From assembly GCA_963757265.1 (NCBI GenBank), contig CAVWRA010000003.1, positions 1 through 64,000 on the forward strand: a DNA stretch of 64,000 nt, read 5' to 3'. The DNA is from CAIVVT01 sp963757265. GTDB lineage: Bacteria > Acidobacteriota > Terriglobia > Bryobacterales > Bryobacteraceae. The notes below the pieces were generated by a model. The model did not search any database, was not told where the DNA came from, and was given only the letters and a program-made list of their open reading frames with translations. Position 1 is the first letter of the stretch. Every line of letters begins with the position of its first letter. The translations under genes and the position numbers were made by a program. Positions 9,624 to 17,864 of this stretch are shown one piece after another.

Positions 9624-9778
9624 CTACCGCTTGCGCTGCCAGCGCATGCGCACACTCTTTCGGCGCGCTTCGCGTTTGCTCACCTCCGTAGCTTTTCCGT
9701 AGACGCACATCGTTGTGCGAATGTTGGCGTGGCGCATGAGTTCCTGCTGCACTTTCGTCACAAGAACCGAAGAGTTTC
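9624..9778 (-). pseudogene. Tyrosine recombinase (integrase) C-terminal remnant
   Basis: Read on the minus strand this gives VTKVQQELMRHANIRTTM, then CVYGKATEVSKREARRK and a stop at 9624. This is the C-terminal catalytic box of a phage-type integrase: the LMRHA(N/S)I(R/Q)TTM motif with its His, and the nucleophile Tyr in VYGKA. No N-terminal part can be followed upstream without stops. It points toward the 3' end of tRNA-Ala, 44 bases away, as expected for an integrase left by an element that used this tRNA as attB. Confidence 0.75.
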
Positions 9779-10038
9779 ATGTGCCGTACTCGATGTGCCC
9801 GGCCAGTTTTCCGTCGGTTTTAAGTTCGACGATACGCTGTCAGGACCTATCGTTAATGTGATATTCACAAATTTAGGTCCAGCATTATCTGAGGTACCGC
9901 CGAGTGAAATTCGGCTCAAAAAGTGCAAAACCCTAGTCTAGTAGGCGCCTGATTTATCATGAACCTGCGCTTGGAGTGAGGTTCGTGCGTAAGGCAACGG
10001 GCACGACGGGGTTTTTTTGATCATAGGGCGTCTTCTCT
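9779..10038. other. No gene seen between integrase remnant and mazEF
   Basis: The stretch has no credible coding frame. Some of it may be eroded upstream integrase sequence. Confidence 0.3.
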
Positions 10039-10066
10039 CGTTGTATCGACATCGTTGTATCGACAT
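10039..10066 (+). promoter_or_regulatory. Two perfect tandem 14-mers upstream of mazEF
   Basis: CGTTGTATCGACAT occurs twice head-to-tail (10039-10052 and 10053-10066), followed by a partial third copy TGTTGAC. A TTGACA box at 10069-10074 follows at once. Repeats beside a toxin-antitoxin promoter are the usual place for antitoxin autorepression, so this is a candidate MazE/MazEF operator. Confidence 0.5.
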
Positions 10067-10132
10067 TGTTGACACTCGGCCTGAGGTTATGAGAGGATGT
10101 TGCTACAATGTCTCTACAGGAGTAACGGCGTT

Positions 10133-10375
10133 ATGAGAACCGTAGTAAAAAAATGGGGCAACAGCGCTTCGGTGCGAATTCCTGCTGCCGTCATGCAGGC
10201 CGCGCACCTGGATCTAGACGAGGCCGTTGACGTACGCGAAGAGTCCGGCCGCATCGTCATCGAGCCGGCACAACGCAAGGAGTATGATCTGGCCGAACTG
10301 GTGAAGCAGATCACAGTTGAGAATCTGCATGACGAAGCCGAATTCGGCAGACCTGTTGGCAAAGAGGCATTGTAA
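10133..10375 (+). CDS. mazE: MazE-type antitoxin (AbrB/SpoVT fold)
   Basis: An 80-residue antitoxin with the swapped-hairpin AbrB DNA-binding motif at the N terminus (VVKKWGNSASVRIPAAVM, then LDLDEAVDVREESGRIVIEP). An acidic C-terminal tail (KQITVENLHDEAEFGRP) would wrap the toxin. It neutralises the downstream ribonuclease and is expected to repress its own operon through the tandem 14-mers at 10039-10066. ATG 10133 is chosen because CAGGAG lies 9 bases upstream; an earlier in-frame codon at 10097 lacks such a site. The stop overlaps the mazF ATG by one base (TAATG), so the two are translationally coupled. Confidence 0.9.
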   Translation: MRTVVKKWGNSASVRIPAAVMQAAHLDLDEAVDVREESGRIVIEPAQRKEYDLAELVKQITVENLHDEAEFGRPVGKEAL

Positions 10376-10707
10376 TGGTGCGGTCTTATGTGCCCGACGC
10401 CGGTGACATTGTGTGGATAAGCTTTAATCCACAGACCGGACATGAACAGGCTGGGCACCGGCCCGCAGTTGTGCTGAGCCCCGCTGCGTACAACGTGAAG
10501 ACGAGTCTCATGGTCTGTTGCCCGATGACGACGCAGATTAAGTATTATCCCTTCGAAGTGGTGATCGCGGGCGCGAGCCCGAGCGCAGTTCTGGCAGATC
10601 AGGTCAAGAGCCTTGATTGGCGGAAAAGGCGTGCCAAGCACAAAGGGAAGATATCGGCGGCCGAACTGGCTGAAGTGCGCGCAAAACTTCGGACACTAAT
10701 AGGCTAA
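10375..10707 (+). CDS. mazF: MazF/PemK-type mRNA endoribonuclease toxin
   Basis: A 110-residue toxin of normal length. It has the PemK/MazF N terminus (PDAGDIVWISFNPQTGHEQAGHRPAVVLSP), with the catalytic Arg in GHRPAVVLSP, the conserved CCPMTTQIK segment and the ADQVKSLDWR motif near the end. Proteins of this family cut single-stranded RNA at short motifs and stop translation. The frame is intact, unlike most neighbours in the island. It lies between the two tRNA-derived repeats (9563-9580 and 11118-11135), so the pair is the main cargo of that small segment. Confidence 0.92.
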   Translation: MVRSYVPDAGDIVWISFNPQTGHEQAGHRPAVVLSPAAYNVKTSLMVCCPMTTQIKYYPFEVVIAGASPSAVLADQVKSLDWRKRRAKHKGKISAAELAEVRAKLRTLIG

Positions 10708-10736
10708 AGGTCCTGGCAATTCATCTCGCGGAACCG

Positions 10737-10931
10737 CCAGCGCGCGCATAGGCAGTGGAGTGCCCAATGCATTCCGGTCACACCCAGAAATTCAAATTCA
10801 TTCGCGTCGACTCTCCCCGGTCTTTGCCGCGACAAGCTGCTTGGCGCGCTCTAGCCGCTGGCGGAGGGGCTCGCTGATGCGAACGGAGAGAGTCTGTTGT
10901 GTGGTTTGTCAGTCTTCTGAGCCAGTTTTAC
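10737..10931 (-). pseudogene. Ribbon-helix-helix-like DNA-binding protein remnant
   Basis: On the minus strand a short frame reads TTQQTLSVRISEPLRQRLER, then AKQLVAAKTGES. The alternating strand TLSVRIS followed by a basic helix is characteristic of CopG/RHH antitoxins. The start region (AQKTDKP after GGTGAGG) and the C-terminal part (DANEFEFLGV) are each in other frames, so one-base breaks occur near 10795 and 10905. The surrounding region 10708-11117 holds no other gene. It is either an antitoxin relic or a damaged small gene. Confidence 0.4.
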
Positions 10932-11117
10932 CTCACCTTAAATTAGAATATGAAATGGCTTTTCTCAGGGAACCACAGCCGGGCGTCGCAAGTGACCCGC
11001 AACGCATTCTCCGGGGCAATAAGGGGGCACTAAGGATTCCATTGCTTTCCTTTCAATGACTTAGAAGGCCGAGGTGCGCCGCAAAACTCCTTCGTTTCCA
11101 TATAATTGGTGGATTCG

Positions 11118-11135
11118 ATCCCATCGGCTCCACCA
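11118..11135 (+). repeat. att-like repeat, right copy of tRNA-Ala 3' end
   Basis: Exact 18-base copy of positions 9563-9580 including the CCA end. It is not part of a complete tRNA: no acceptor 5' half, D arm or anticodon arm precedes it. It is followed 124 bases later by an integrase gene, the arrangement expected for a second element inserted in tandem. Confidence 0.75.
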
Positions 11136-11258
11136 TTTGAAGAAAACGAAGAACTTACCTCAGAAAACCGCTAACTGTTGCCCGCTACTGTTGCCAGCTC
11201 GGCTGTTTTTTCTTGCATTCCAACATGAATCTTTCAGGCTTTGCGAGGAAAACAGCCC

Positions 11259-12564
11259 ATGGCGCACTACACGCTCATCGCGCGCATCAACGCCGGCAAC
11301 GGAAGATTTCCCTTCGTCAACGTGCAGTTCACGAAGACGCACCGGCCGATTCCCATTGCGGGAGCAACTTACTATTTGCGGTGCAGCGGCGGTGCGCGCA
11401 CCCCGGTCCGTATCGGTAAAGATCTCGCCCGAGCGCATGCTGCCCTCCTGCACATGGATGACCGAGAAACACCCAACGAGGTGCGCGAGGTGACGCTGCG
11501 CACACCGTCTAACAGACCTGTTGGCTCACCGCGCAAAACCGTCGTTGACGCAGCTAGGGAGTACCTCGAACGCAGCAAACAGAAGTCACGCAAGACCTAC
11601 ATTGGCTACCGCACAGCCGTCAATCTCTTTGTCCAGAGCTGCAAAAAGATGTATTTCGATGAGATTCGCCGGGACGACATGCTCGACTACGTGCACCTTT
11701 TGCGGAACTGCCAATCGGCAAAAACAGACCGCCGATTCGGCGAGTCCACCATGTTCAATTGCTTCCTCAAAACCAAGGTATTCCTGAACGATCGTGGAAT
11801 TGCGAGGCATGTCACGAAAGAAGACTGGGTACAGAAGAAAGACTGGCCCGTGAATGTGGATAAACGGAACAAGACAAAAAGTACTCGACCTACCTTGAAG
11901 AAGAAATAGCTGCATTGCTCCAGGCTGCTGACAACACCGAAGAGGCCCTGGTTCGGTTCCTCGTGGGGACCAGTTTCCGCATCGGTGAGGCTGCCGTTGC
12001 GGAGTGGAGCGACGTCGACTGGGAGGAGAAAACTGTTTCGGTGCGGTTCAAGCCTGAGCTTGGATTCAAGCCAAAGGACTATGAAGAGCGAGTCATCGCA
12101 ATCAGCGACCCTCTGCTAGCTTGCCTCAAGAGGTTTCGCGGTGACGCGCCGGAAGATTCTCTCGTCTTTCCCTCGCCCATAACCGGAACGGTGGGCAAGC
12201 ACTTGGATCGAATCATCCATTCCCTCCTCGACAAGGCCAATCGGGCAGGCTACCAGGTCAAGAGCCTCGGAAGCCGTGCCATGCCTTCCGGGTGCTTTAC
12301 GCCACGCGACGGCACCAGAAGGGCGTCGACATCGAAACACTGCGGCAAGAGCTCGGGCACTCGGACATCTCGACAACCCAAATATACCTGCGCTCGGCGG
12401 ACAAAAAGTCCGACGGGCATCACGAGCGGATCAATCAGGCGGACAGATTCTCGCTTCCGCCAGCAACTGCATTGGTAGCTCAAGGGCGCGGGAAGTTGGT
12501 TTTATTTTCGGACTTCGCGCTGCGCGAGGAACAGTTCCACGGCCGCAGGCCGAAAGCAAACTGA
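11259..12564 (+). CDS. Tyrosine recombinase (phage-type integrase), two frameshifts
   Basis: A site-specific recombinase of about 420 residues, read in three frames. Residues 1-215 (MAHYTLIARINAGNG..., SAM-like core-binding region YLERSKQKSRKTYIGYRTAV) are in frame 3. The catalytic domain starts in frame 2 at about 11885 (YLEEEIAALLQAADNTEEAL, first catalytic Arg in GTSFRIGEAA). The last part is in frame 1 from about 12280 (LYATRRHQKG, LRQELGHSDISTTQIYL with His and the Tyr nucleophile). The first break is in an A-run near 11875, the second near 12270. The RHxxLY box reads RVLY. The natural end is probably near 12480; the open frame runs to 12564. ATG 11259 follows GAGGAAAA. It adjoins the att-like repeat at 11118-11135. 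Confidence 0.8.
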
Positions 12565-13160
12565 TTACCAACTCTAATGAAGTTCAATAGACGCCGGGAG
12601 GCCCAACGGCGGATGGTCTTGGGCGCAAACCCGGTGAGACCTGCAAGTTCGTTCGTGCTCAGCAACGCGTCCGACGAACGCGCGCCAGCCAAACTTGCCT
12701 CTACCCCCAGTGATGCTCTGATTCTCTCCAGCACTCCGCTCCTTATCGGAACGATAGCGCCACCTCGTTCTGGACCTACCCTTCGCGCGTCCAGGGCGGA
12801 TATAACAGTTTGCGTGTTGTGCGAACCCAGCGATTTCGCGAGCACCAGCCGAAAACCTTCGGCCTCAGGAGGTAGCTGCTTGTAGCGAAGCGCCTTGTCT
12901 GCCTGTTGCACCAGAATGTAGTCAGAAAGATCACGAGCGGTCTGTTTAGCGTACGCTCTGTTTATGTCAACGCGGGAAACGCCGATGAGTGTGGGCGCCC
13001 ACCTCTCGAAAGCTTCCACTAATCCCTTGCCGGCCAGCCCTTGCTGCTTCAAAACGCCGAGAAGGATTTTGCTCTCCCAAAGCGGGGAGATGTTCCAGTT
13101 TCCCCGGATGCGTCGCCGTTCGGGTGTTTGCTCCTCGACGATATAGGTGGTGATATTCAA
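12502..13160 (-). CDS. Uncharacterised protein with C-terminal excisionase-like helix-turn-helix (one frameshift)
   Basis: About 220 residues. The N-terminal 150 residues match nothing I recognise; a central segment (AKQTARDLSDYILVQQADKA) looks helical. The C-terminal part LSTNELAGLTGFAPKTIRRW then FIRVGNQFAFRPAAVELFL is a MerR/excisionase-type winged HTH. The frame breaks near 12555 (one missing C): without correction the reading becomes FGLRPWNCSS, with correction it ends FLAQREVRK at TAA 12502. TTG 13160 is the likely start because GGAGG lies 8 bases upstream. A palindromic site lies upstream at 13242-13259. It is convergent with the integrase, with tails overlapping. A regulator of the mobile element or part of an uncharacterised toxin-antitoxin-like pair is possible. 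Confidence 0.55.
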
Positions 13161-13241
13161 GGCCGCACCTCCAGTCCACCGGCACAAATCCCGTCCACAC
13201 TGGGCCGGCCGAGGCCAAGCACTCGTCGTCCAGTTAAAGCC

Positions 13242-13259
13242 TACTATATGTATATAGTA
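13242..13259. promoter_or_regulatory. AT-rich inverted repeat, candidate operator
   Basis: TACTATAT-GT-ATATAGTA is a perfect 8-bp inverted repeat with a 2-base spacer, about 80 bases upstream of the HTH protein's start at 13160. It is very AT-rich compared with its surroundings and could combine a -10 region with an operator. Confidence 0.45.
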
Positions 13260-13318
13260 TCGTGGAAAAAAAAGTCAAGAGGGACACGAAGCATCGGCGG
13301 ACACGCTGCACTCGGACT

Positions 13319-13643
13319 TTATGATTTTGCAGGGAAGAAGTCCGCAATGGCAGCCGGATCCACGCGGGAATTTGTCGCCTGGAAGCGGTGGAACTGGGAT
13401 GCGGCCGTAGCGTTCGTTCCACTTGGCCCACGAGCTCCGATCGAAAATTCCAGGCGCAGGGTTATCTAGCGCTGCCCTGAAATCGTCATCGCTGAAGTGC
13501 TTCCGGAGAATTTCGATGTCCTCATCCGAGGCGTAGGTCATCGCATAGGTTAGAAAGCGCGTGGGGAATTCCAGTGCGTCTTCTGGCGTGCCAAACCAGA
13601 ATATGCGCTTTGTGACCGCCAGAAGTTCCTTGGAATAAATCAT
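13319..13643 (-). CDS. Small protein coupled to an AbiEii-like nucleotidyltransferase remnant (one frameshift)
   Basis: About 108 residues beginning MIYSKELLAVTKRIFWFGTP and containing LTYAMTYASDEDIEILRKHF and DNPAPGIFDRSSWAKWNERY. I recall proteins of this type paired with nucleotidyltransferase-like genes, but no activity is assigned. The last part (RVDPAAIADFFPAKS, stop 13319) is in a different frame from the body, so one base was lost or gained near 13375; uncorrected, the frame runs to 13275. The ATG at 13643 overlaps the stop of the upstream remnant as ATGA, showing a former two-gene operon. Confidence 0.5.
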
Positions 13644-13869
13644 CGTTCTCTGCCCGGCACAGCCAACCCTCGCTTCCCTGTCAATCTTGGAAGCTCATCT
13701 AATCTACTTTCTAGCAGCACTCTGTAATGCGTTCTCAATCGACTTGGGAGCCTGGGCAGGTCCCCATCCGCGAAATAGCTCAAAGCACGGACCGTCGTCG
13801 CAGGATCGAATTGATCTCCATAGATGGCCTTAGCAGCAGCGAGTGCTCTACTCAAATCGACGCCGTTTC
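13640..13869 (-). pseudogene. C-terminal remnant of a nucleotidyltransferase-like (AbiEii-type) protein
   Basis: The frame reads FGNGVDLSRALAAAKAIYGD, then QFDPATTVRALSYFADGDLP, and stops at 13640. The ALSYFADGDLPxLP wording resembles the end of AbiEii-like nucleotidyltransferase proteins found next to small partner genes. The catalytic GS-x10-DxD half is absent; to the right an integrase fragment occupies the space, and its stop (13852) lies inside this frame. It therefore seems to have been cut by that insertion. The family assignment is from memory and moderate. Confidence 0.4.
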
Positions 13870-14575
13870 CAAAAGGGTCCGCTTCTCGATGGCGCGGGCA
13901 TATTCGCGCCAGACGTCCTGCGGGGCGAGTTCGACGTAAAGCATCGTGGTCGCGATTTGCGAGTGGCCCATGAGATGTTGCAAGGCGGGCAGCGACATCC
14001 CCGCCCGCACCATATCAGAACCAAACGTAGTGCCTCAGACGGTGTGGGTGGGCATGAGGGATTCGACTCTGCACTCGATGATGGCGGAACAGCGAGCGGA
14101 GGCCAGCTGGGGTCATGAGCTGGCCACGCTGCCGGCCTTTGAGAGAGACGAACAAAGCGGGGGAGTTGGTCAGTGGACGTTCCAGGTGCAGGTAATGTCT
14201 CAGGACTTCGAGGATCTCTGGGGGCAGCGGCAGGAGGCGCATCTTGTTTCCTTTGCCGTGGACACGCATCTGGCCGTCAGCGAGTTGCAGGTCTTCCCGC
14301 TGGAGTCCCAAGACCTCGCAGGAACGCAGGCCGTCGAGGAGCATCAAGCCCACGAGAGCCAAATCGCGATAGGTGCGGAAGCTCTGCCAGAACTTCGCGA
14401 CTTCTTCGGCCGAGAGCGGCACGATCACCCGCCGATCCTGTTTGAGGCGAAGTCCCCGCGCGATGGCGGGGCGAGGCCGGCCGTAGCCGAGCGGCGATCG
14501 TTTGGTATAGCGGCGCTGGAAATGCACTTGGCCGGCGGGAATTTCTTGACCGTATGGAAACGACACAGCAGCGGA
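13852..14575 (-). pseudogene. Tyrosine recombinase fragment (XerC/D-like), N-terminus missing, one frameshift
   Basis: The catalytic domain of a second type of tyrosine recombinase: LVGLMLLDGLRSCEVLGLQ (catalytic Arg), VHGKGNKMRLLPLPPE (Lys strand), HRLRH (Arg-His box), then after a one-base break near 14030 the LMGHSQIATTMLYVEL motif with His and the Tyr nucleophile, ending at 13852. The core-binding domain is absent: reading upstream past about 14575 runs into the truncated parE gene. It is therefore an internal piece fused between parE and a nucleotidyltransferase remnant. Confidence 0.7.
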
Positions 14576-14599
14576 CCGTGCCCAGGCGATGATTCACAG

Positions 14600-14794
14600 T
14601 TTGCGGGGTAGAAGTCGCGGGTTGCTAGAAGAATATCGCGGACCCACATGGGGATTTTGACTTAGTGATTGAATGGTGCGGCTGACAGCTTCCCGGAAGC
14701 GAATTGCGGTCACGGGAGCATCCACGGAGAGGAGGTAATAGCGGAACTGACGCACGATGTCGTCGCTGGCGGTCTGTCGATACAAAACCTTCAC
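14600..14794 (-). pseudogene. parE: ParE/RelE-superfamily toxin, C-terminally truncated
   Basis: The frame starts at GTG 14794 (VKVLYRQTASDDIVRQFRYY) and continues with VSRTIQSLSQNPHVGPRYSS, the ParE fold up to the central strand. In family members the next part contains the basic strand (RSWPV.GF...IYY) needed for gyrase or ribosome inhibition. Here NPRL is followed by unrelated sequence leading into an integrase fragment, so about 35 residues are missing. The GTG overlaps the parD stop (GTGA). The toxin is expected to be inactive. Confidence 0.7.
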
Positions 14795-15062
14795 GAATGG
14801 TGGCCGGTCTTATGTCAGCAAGGAGCGCATCCGTTCGCTTGCTGACGGAACTCCAAAACTCGTCTTCCGTGAGTTGCTTCGAGGCAAGCCCTTCAGCGAG
14901 CAAGGTGTCGAGTTCTTCCGGTGTACCGGCGAAGCCCGGCACGGTTCGTTGTTCAACGGCCGTTAAGGCAGCCTCAACAACTTCCTCAACGGACTGGTAA
15001 GCACCGCGGCTGAGGACTGCTCGAATCCGGCGCTCTTGTTCCGGCGTGAGATGAATCGTCAT
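14791..15062 (-). CDS. parD: ParD-like antitoxin (one frameshift near the end)
   Basis: About 89 residues: MTIHLTPEQERRIRAVLSRG (RHH-like N terminus), AYQSVEEVVEAALTAVEQRT, then the toxin-binding tail ELDTLLAEGLASKQLTEDEF. The frame breaks near 14814; after correction it ends KTGHHS with a TGA overlapping the parE start. The start at 15062 follows GGGAGC. The antitoxin would bind and repress its own promoter; an AAACAT...ATGTTT inverted repeat lies upstream at about 15168-15185. With parE truncated, it is an orphan antitoxin. Confidence 0.65.
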
Positions 15063-15180
15063 GGGGCTGTTGCTCCCTAGGTTCGTCATTTTCAGGTTAG
15101 GGGAAAAACTGCCTTCGGGCAAGTCGAATGCAGCTCCTGATCGGGCCGAGTGTGCGCTCAGGCCTTGAAACATATATTAA

Positions 15181-15335
15181 TGTTTGAGGGTCAGACTCGA
15201 ACCAGCCGTGACAGTGCGGGGTTCTAACCAGCTAAAGGGCAGCGTTGTAACCAACAGACTGACCGTCTCCCCAACCAGGCGGTCACGCAGTCGTAATGAG
15301 CGCGCACTACCCAACCAGCTCATGCCTTTATCCCA
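15181..15335 (-). other. Decayed tRNA-like relics in tandem
   Basis: On the minus strand the 60 bases ending at 15181 contain AGCTGGTTAGAACCCCGCAC, then TGTCAC and GGTTCGAGTCTGACC. These match the order of a tRNA-Asp(GTC) D arm, anticodon region and T arm, but the variable region and pairing stems are deleted. Two more partial units precede it: GTCTGTTGGTTACAACGCT, and GAGCTGGTTGGGTAG followed by CTCAT. None folds into a complete cloverleaf. It may be the remains of tRNA genes used repeatedly as integration sites. Confidence 0.4.
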
Positions 15336-15365
15336 ACCTATCCCAATACACCTACTTAATCTCGC

Positions 15366-16050
15366 ATAATACAGTGACATTCTGCTCAAAAAAAGAGCTT
15401 CGCGTGTTGCAGAAAGGAAAACGGCAACTTGCCGGAATCCTCGACTCGCGCCATGCCAGCGCGTACGGCCACGTCCAGTTCCTCCAGGTCCTCGGCACAA
15501 CGGTTGACCGTTCCTGTCCTTTGATGTTGGACCACAGCGTCTCCACCGGGTTGAGATCCGGGGCATAGCCCGGCAAGCGTTCCACCGTGAGCCAGTGGCG
15601 CTGCGCGTGCAAGTAGTCTTGCATGGCGCGACTCTTGTGCGCCGGCAGTCCATCCCACACCAGGATGACCTTTTTGCCCCGCAGTTCACGCCGGAGATCT
15701 TCTAGAAACGCGATCAGGCTCTCCGTGTTGTAGCTGCCTTTACGGGTCTAAAGAATAGCCGACTGCGATCCCCGTCCCAGCGATAGCCGAGGACCGTGGA
15801 GATCGACATCTTCGACCAATTGAAGGAGTGAATTAGGACCGGGGTTTCGCCTTTGGGAGCCCAGGTCCGGCGGACGGAGGGACGTTGTGAGACGCCGCTC
15901 TCGTCCTGGATGCTGCCGGACGAAAAGTCAAGCGCCAATTAGAGGGAACCAAAGCGCCATTCGGTTGTGACAACCGCCGCGACTGGCCCAAATCTGTCAG
16001 CGTCTCACCTTTCAATCGCTCTCGGGAAGACGCTCTGCCCACAGCGGCCT
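15366..16050 (-). mobile_element. IS630-family transposase remnant, several frameshifts
   Basis: The DDE core is visible across frames: the first Asp in QDESGVSQRPSVRRTW, the second Asp in VILVWDGLPAHKSRAMQDYL, and the Glu in GYAPDLNPVETLW. The order and spacing are those of IS630 transposases, which insert at TA. Frame breaks lie near 15750 (between RLFF and QTRKGSYNTESLIAFLEDL), near 15500 (CAEDLEELDVAVRAGMARVE continues in another frame) and near 15930. The N-terminal helix-turn-helix is missing. Terminal inverted repeats were not found with confidence. The copy is dead. Confidence 0.7.
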
Positions 16051-16331
16051 AGGATCTGACGCGCCGGCGCATAGTATTTCGAGTCTCCCCTTCCGCGCCG
16101 AATTGTAGATAAACGACCTAGATACATCTTTGCCCCAGCCGCCAATCCGGGCGGAGACTCTTCCACCCAGTCTGGGGTGACAGCCCGCCAGGTTTCCGCT
16201 CCGCCGTGAGAGTGACTCGAGGCGCCGGCGTCTGCGGATGCGCGCCCGGAGCGCCGATCGTCATGTGAATGCGGGCGCACAAGTGGTAATATGTCGGTCG
16301 CCAACAATGGATATGCGAAAGGATAGATGAG

Positions 16332-17654
16332 ATGCCCTCCGAACTTTCAAGCCGCCGCCATTTCCTCGGGACTTCCGTGGCCGGGGCCGCGGCGCTCGCC
16401 GCTCAATCGCAGACATTGCCGCAGCGCGCTACGGAACCGATTCGGCTAGGAATCGTCGGCGCCGGCATTCGCGGCCTCGAACTGATGCAGGCCGCGTTGA
16501 ATGCCGGTGGAAAGATCGTCGCGGTGTGCGATTTGTATGATGGCCACTTGCGGCGCGCCCTCGAGATTCAGCCCAACACACCCACGACGCGCGACTATCG
16601 GGAGATTATCGGCCGCAAGGATATCGAGGCCGTCATCATCGCTACATCCGACCACTGGCACGCGCCCGTGGCGATGGACGCGATGCGGGCCGGAAAGGAC
16701 GTCTACTGCGAAAAGCCGATGACCCACACGATCCCGGAAGCGCTCGAGATGGCGCGGGTTTCGCACGCCACCGGGCGGCTGGTCCAGGTCGGCAGCCAGA
16801 GCCTGAGCATGGCGTCGACAAAGAAGGGCAAAGCGTGGCTGGATGCGGGCGAGATTGGCACGGTGTTCATGGTGGAGTGCTCCATCTTCCGGCCGAGCGC
16901 CATCGGAGCGTGGCGCTACCCCGTGCCGCCCGATGCGAACCCGAAGACCGTCGACTGGGAACGCTACCTCGGCAACGCCCCCAAGCGGCCCTTCGATGCT
17001 CAGCGCTTCTTCCAGTTCCGTAACTGGTGGGACTACGGGACGGGCATCGCCGGCGACGAATACGTGCACCTGCTCTCGCGCGTGCATTATCTGATGGGCG
17101 TTCAGTACCCGGAGAGCGCGGTCGCCAACGGCGGTATTTACCAATGGAAGGGCGATCGCGATGTGCCGGACATCCACAATACGCTTTACGACTACAAGGC
17201 GTTCCAGGTGCAGGTCAGCGCCAACCTGGTCTCGAACTGGGAGGGCGGCGAGATCGTCCGTTTCATGGGCGACAAGGGGACCATCGAGCTGACCGAGGAG
17301 GGCGCCCGGCTGGTTCCGTATAACCCGGTGGAGGATTACGCCTACCCGCTGGAGAGCTGGCCGAAGGATACGAAGGATGTGTTCCTGGCGCAACACAAGG
17401 ACGACCCGCTGGCCGACGTCGGAACCGCCCGCCAGCAGCCCCAACGCCAGAGTGTGAGCTTCACTCAGGAGCGGGAGGGCACGGAAGATCATTTCCTGAA
17501 CCTGTTTGAGTGCATCCGCTCGCGCCAGCAACCGGTGGAAAACGTGGAATTCGGGTGCGGGACCGCCGTGGCATGCCACATGGCCAACCTGTCCTACCGC
17601 AATGCCGGCAAACGGGTGCTGTGGAACCGCGAAAAAAGGGAGATCGTGGCCTAG
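16332..17654 (+). CDS. Exported Gfo/Idh/MocA-family sugar oxidoreductase
   Basis: A 440-residue NAD(P)-dependent oxidoreductase. A twin-arginine signal (SSRRHFLGTSVAGAAALAAQ) at residues 5-25 implies export of the folded protein with bound cofactor. The Rossmann part follows: RLGIVGAGIRGLEL is the dinucleotide loop, and DVYCEKPMTHT carries the EKP catalytic-lysine motif at about residue 130. The C-terminal alpha/beta substrate domain extends to the end. Family members oxidise or reduce sugars and cyclitols, commonly at C3. The frame is intact. ATG 16332 follows GGATAGATGAG. It is the first undamaged gene right of the mobile region, and with the DUF1080 protein (24005-24937) it may process 3-keto-glycosides. 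Confidence 0.88.
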   Translation: MPSELSSRRHFLGTSVAGAAALAAQSQTLPQRATEPIRLGIVGAGIRGLELMQAALNAGGKIVAVCDLYDGHLRRALEIQPNTPTTRDYREIIGRKDIEAVIIATSDHWHAPVAMDAMRAGKDVYCEKPMTHTIPEALEMARVSHATGRLVQVGSQSLSMASTKKGKAWLDAGEIGTVFMVECSIFRPSAIGAWRYPVPPDANPKTVDWERYLGNAPKRPFDAQRFFQFRNWWDYGTGIAGDEYVHLLSRVHYLMGVQYPESAVANGGIYQWKGDRDVPDIHNTLYDYKAFQVQVSANLVSNWEGGEIVRFMGDKGTIELTEEGARLVPYNPVEDYAYPLESWPKDTKDVFLAQHKDDPLADVGTARQQPQRQSVSFTQEREGTEDHFLNLFECIRSRQQPVENVEFGCGTAVACHMANLSYRNAGKRVLWNREKREIVA

Positions 17655-17864
17655 GGGCCGCCATATTCCTCTTTCTGTGCCAGTATCTTTCCAGCGCGGC
17701 TTCCGAGCTCGTCTCGTGGGCCAGTTATTTGGCCTATGCGGTGCCCGCCAAGTACTTAACCCTTGCCCTGCGCGCCCAAAATGGCACAATGGACGTGGGC
17801 GCCGTTTTAATGGTCCGGTTCCTCCGTGTCGATTGTTTGCATGGCGGCAGGGAAGGTGGCCGGT

